Shown piece after piece: positions 5,791-6,332 of a stretch of DNA of 6,332 nucleotides (positions within the stretch are counted from its first letter, which is position 1; the number at the start of each line of letters is the position of its first letter). The position numbers were made by a program, and so were the translations under genes. The DNA is taken from contig JAUZQS010000121.1 of assembly GCA_030950875.1 (NCBI GenBank), positions 1 through 6,332 on the forward strand. The letters are read 5' to 3'. The notes below the pieces were generated by a model that saw only the letters and a list, made by a program, of their open reading frames with translations, did not search any database and had not been told where the DNA came from. The DNA comes from Mariprofundaceae bacterium (GTDB lineage Bacteria; Pseudomonadota; Zetaproteobacteria; Mariprofundales; Mariprofundaceae).

Positions 5791-6332
5791 ATGACCACAG
5801 CTCAACTGATTATTTCGGCCTCCGAACACGATGCTGATATGCTTTATATCTCACGTATGTTTGTCCCCGATGCGTTTATTGCCATCGGCATGAAAAACAA
5901 CATAGAAGACCAAGAAGCCAGTGTCTGGCATGGATTATTTTCGCCCTTAGAAGTGGATCGTGCAAAAAAACAATCAGGGTTCCAGCACATTCATATCGAT
6001 AGCACTTGGCGAGAAAAAGCCGACACATTGGGTTTCTCACCAGGCCTTGCCAGTACCGCAGCAGCTTTTCTAAAAGAGCACCATGTCAAAAAACTTACAG
6101 TTCCAGGTCAGTTCCCTTTGATGTATGCGGAACAGTTGCGAGACTTAGGCTTTGAAGTTATCGCCCAACAAGGCTCTTTATTCCCTCAACGAGCCGTGAA
6201 AAGTGATGCTGAAATAAAACAATTGGCACGCGCAGAACGCCTAACCAAGCGCTCCATGATGCAGGCTGAAAATTTTCTGGCCGCTTGCAGCATTGGCAAT
6301 GATAATATTTTACGTCATCCAGACGATGCCAA
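5791..6332 (+). CDS. Putative M24-family (Xaa-Pro aminopeptidase-like) protein, N-terminal part
   Basis: An open frame of 180 codons runs from the ATG at 5791 to the right edge. TAAGGA ends seven bases before the ATG, and the YihY-family stop is 24 bases upstream, so co-transcription is likely. Residues 1-130 have the alternating strand-helix pattern of a creatinase/aminopeptidase P N-terminal domain (HHVKKLTVPGQFP, then AEQLRDLGFEVI). Residues 137-160 (KSDAEIKQLARAERLTKRSM) resemble the linker helix that opens the M24 pita-bread domain, commonly written K-x-x-x-E-I-x-x-hydrophobic-x-x-A. The metal ligands (Asp, Asp, His, Glu, Glu) would lie beyond the window, so catalytic competence cannot be judged. 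No signal peptide is seen; a cytoplasmic peptidase is expected. A diverged or non-peptidase relative is possible. Confidence 0.72.
   Translation, partial: MTTAQLIISASEHDADMLYISRMFVPDAFIAIGMKNNIEDQEASVWHGLFSPLEVDRAKKQSGFQHIHIDSTWREKADTLGFSPGLASTAAAFLKEHHVKKLTVPGQFPLMYAEQLRDLGFEVIAQQGSLFPQRAVKSDAEIKQLARAERLTKRSMMQAENFLAACSIGNDNILRHPDDA

Overview
The window looks like a bacterial chromosome, probably proteobacterial, of moderately low GC (by eye in the low-to-mid 40s percent). This rests on sigma-54 enhancer-binding proteins (EBPs) of the NtrC/FleQ type, a long-form YihY/BrkB membrane protein, and Shine-Dalgarno sites of the AAGGA/GGAGG kind. I cannot fix the genus. A Gamma- or Zetaproteobacterium-like source is a guess, not a result.

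Layout: two divergent transcription units are separated by a roughly 280-base intergenic region (4166-4446). Leftward on the minus strand are (i) a complete EBP with receiver, AAA+ and Fis-type domains (start best placed at the GTG at 4165, not the longer TTG-started frame); (ii) a doubtful 65-codon ORF that contains two strong hairpins; (iii) a 657-residue exported TPR-type helical-repeat protein; and (iv) the N-terminal 168 codons of a second EBP, which leaves the window at position 1. The second EBP starts inside the stop codon of the TPR gene (ATGA overlap). Its receiver domain has lost the phosphorylation residues. Rightward on the plus strand are a YihY/BrkB-family inner-membrane protein with a C-terminal winged-helix-like extension and, 24 bases later, the N-terminal 180 codons of a putative M24-family (Xaa-Pro aminopeptidase-like) protein cut by the right edge.

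How the genes may work together: the leftward cluster reads as a small regulatory cascade. The first EBP has an intact receiver (Asp, Thr, Lys all present), an intact GAFTGA loop and a FleQ-like C-terminal helix-turn-helix. It has a good sigma-70-type promoter (4231-4258). Downstream, directly before the TPR gene, is a near-consensus sigma-54 (-24/-12) element (2486-2501) whose predicted start falls about one base from the ATG. The TPR gene is translationally linked to a second EBP that probably cannot be phosphorylated. The simplest model is EBP 1 activating a sigma-54 promoter that makes an exported TPR protein plus a phosphorylation-independent EBP. Flagellar, surface-structure or polysaccharide control are the usual jobs of such EBPs, but nothing in the window decides between them. 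The rightward pair looks like ordinary envelope and peptidase housekeeping. I see no mobile element, CRISPR array, tRNA or rRNA.
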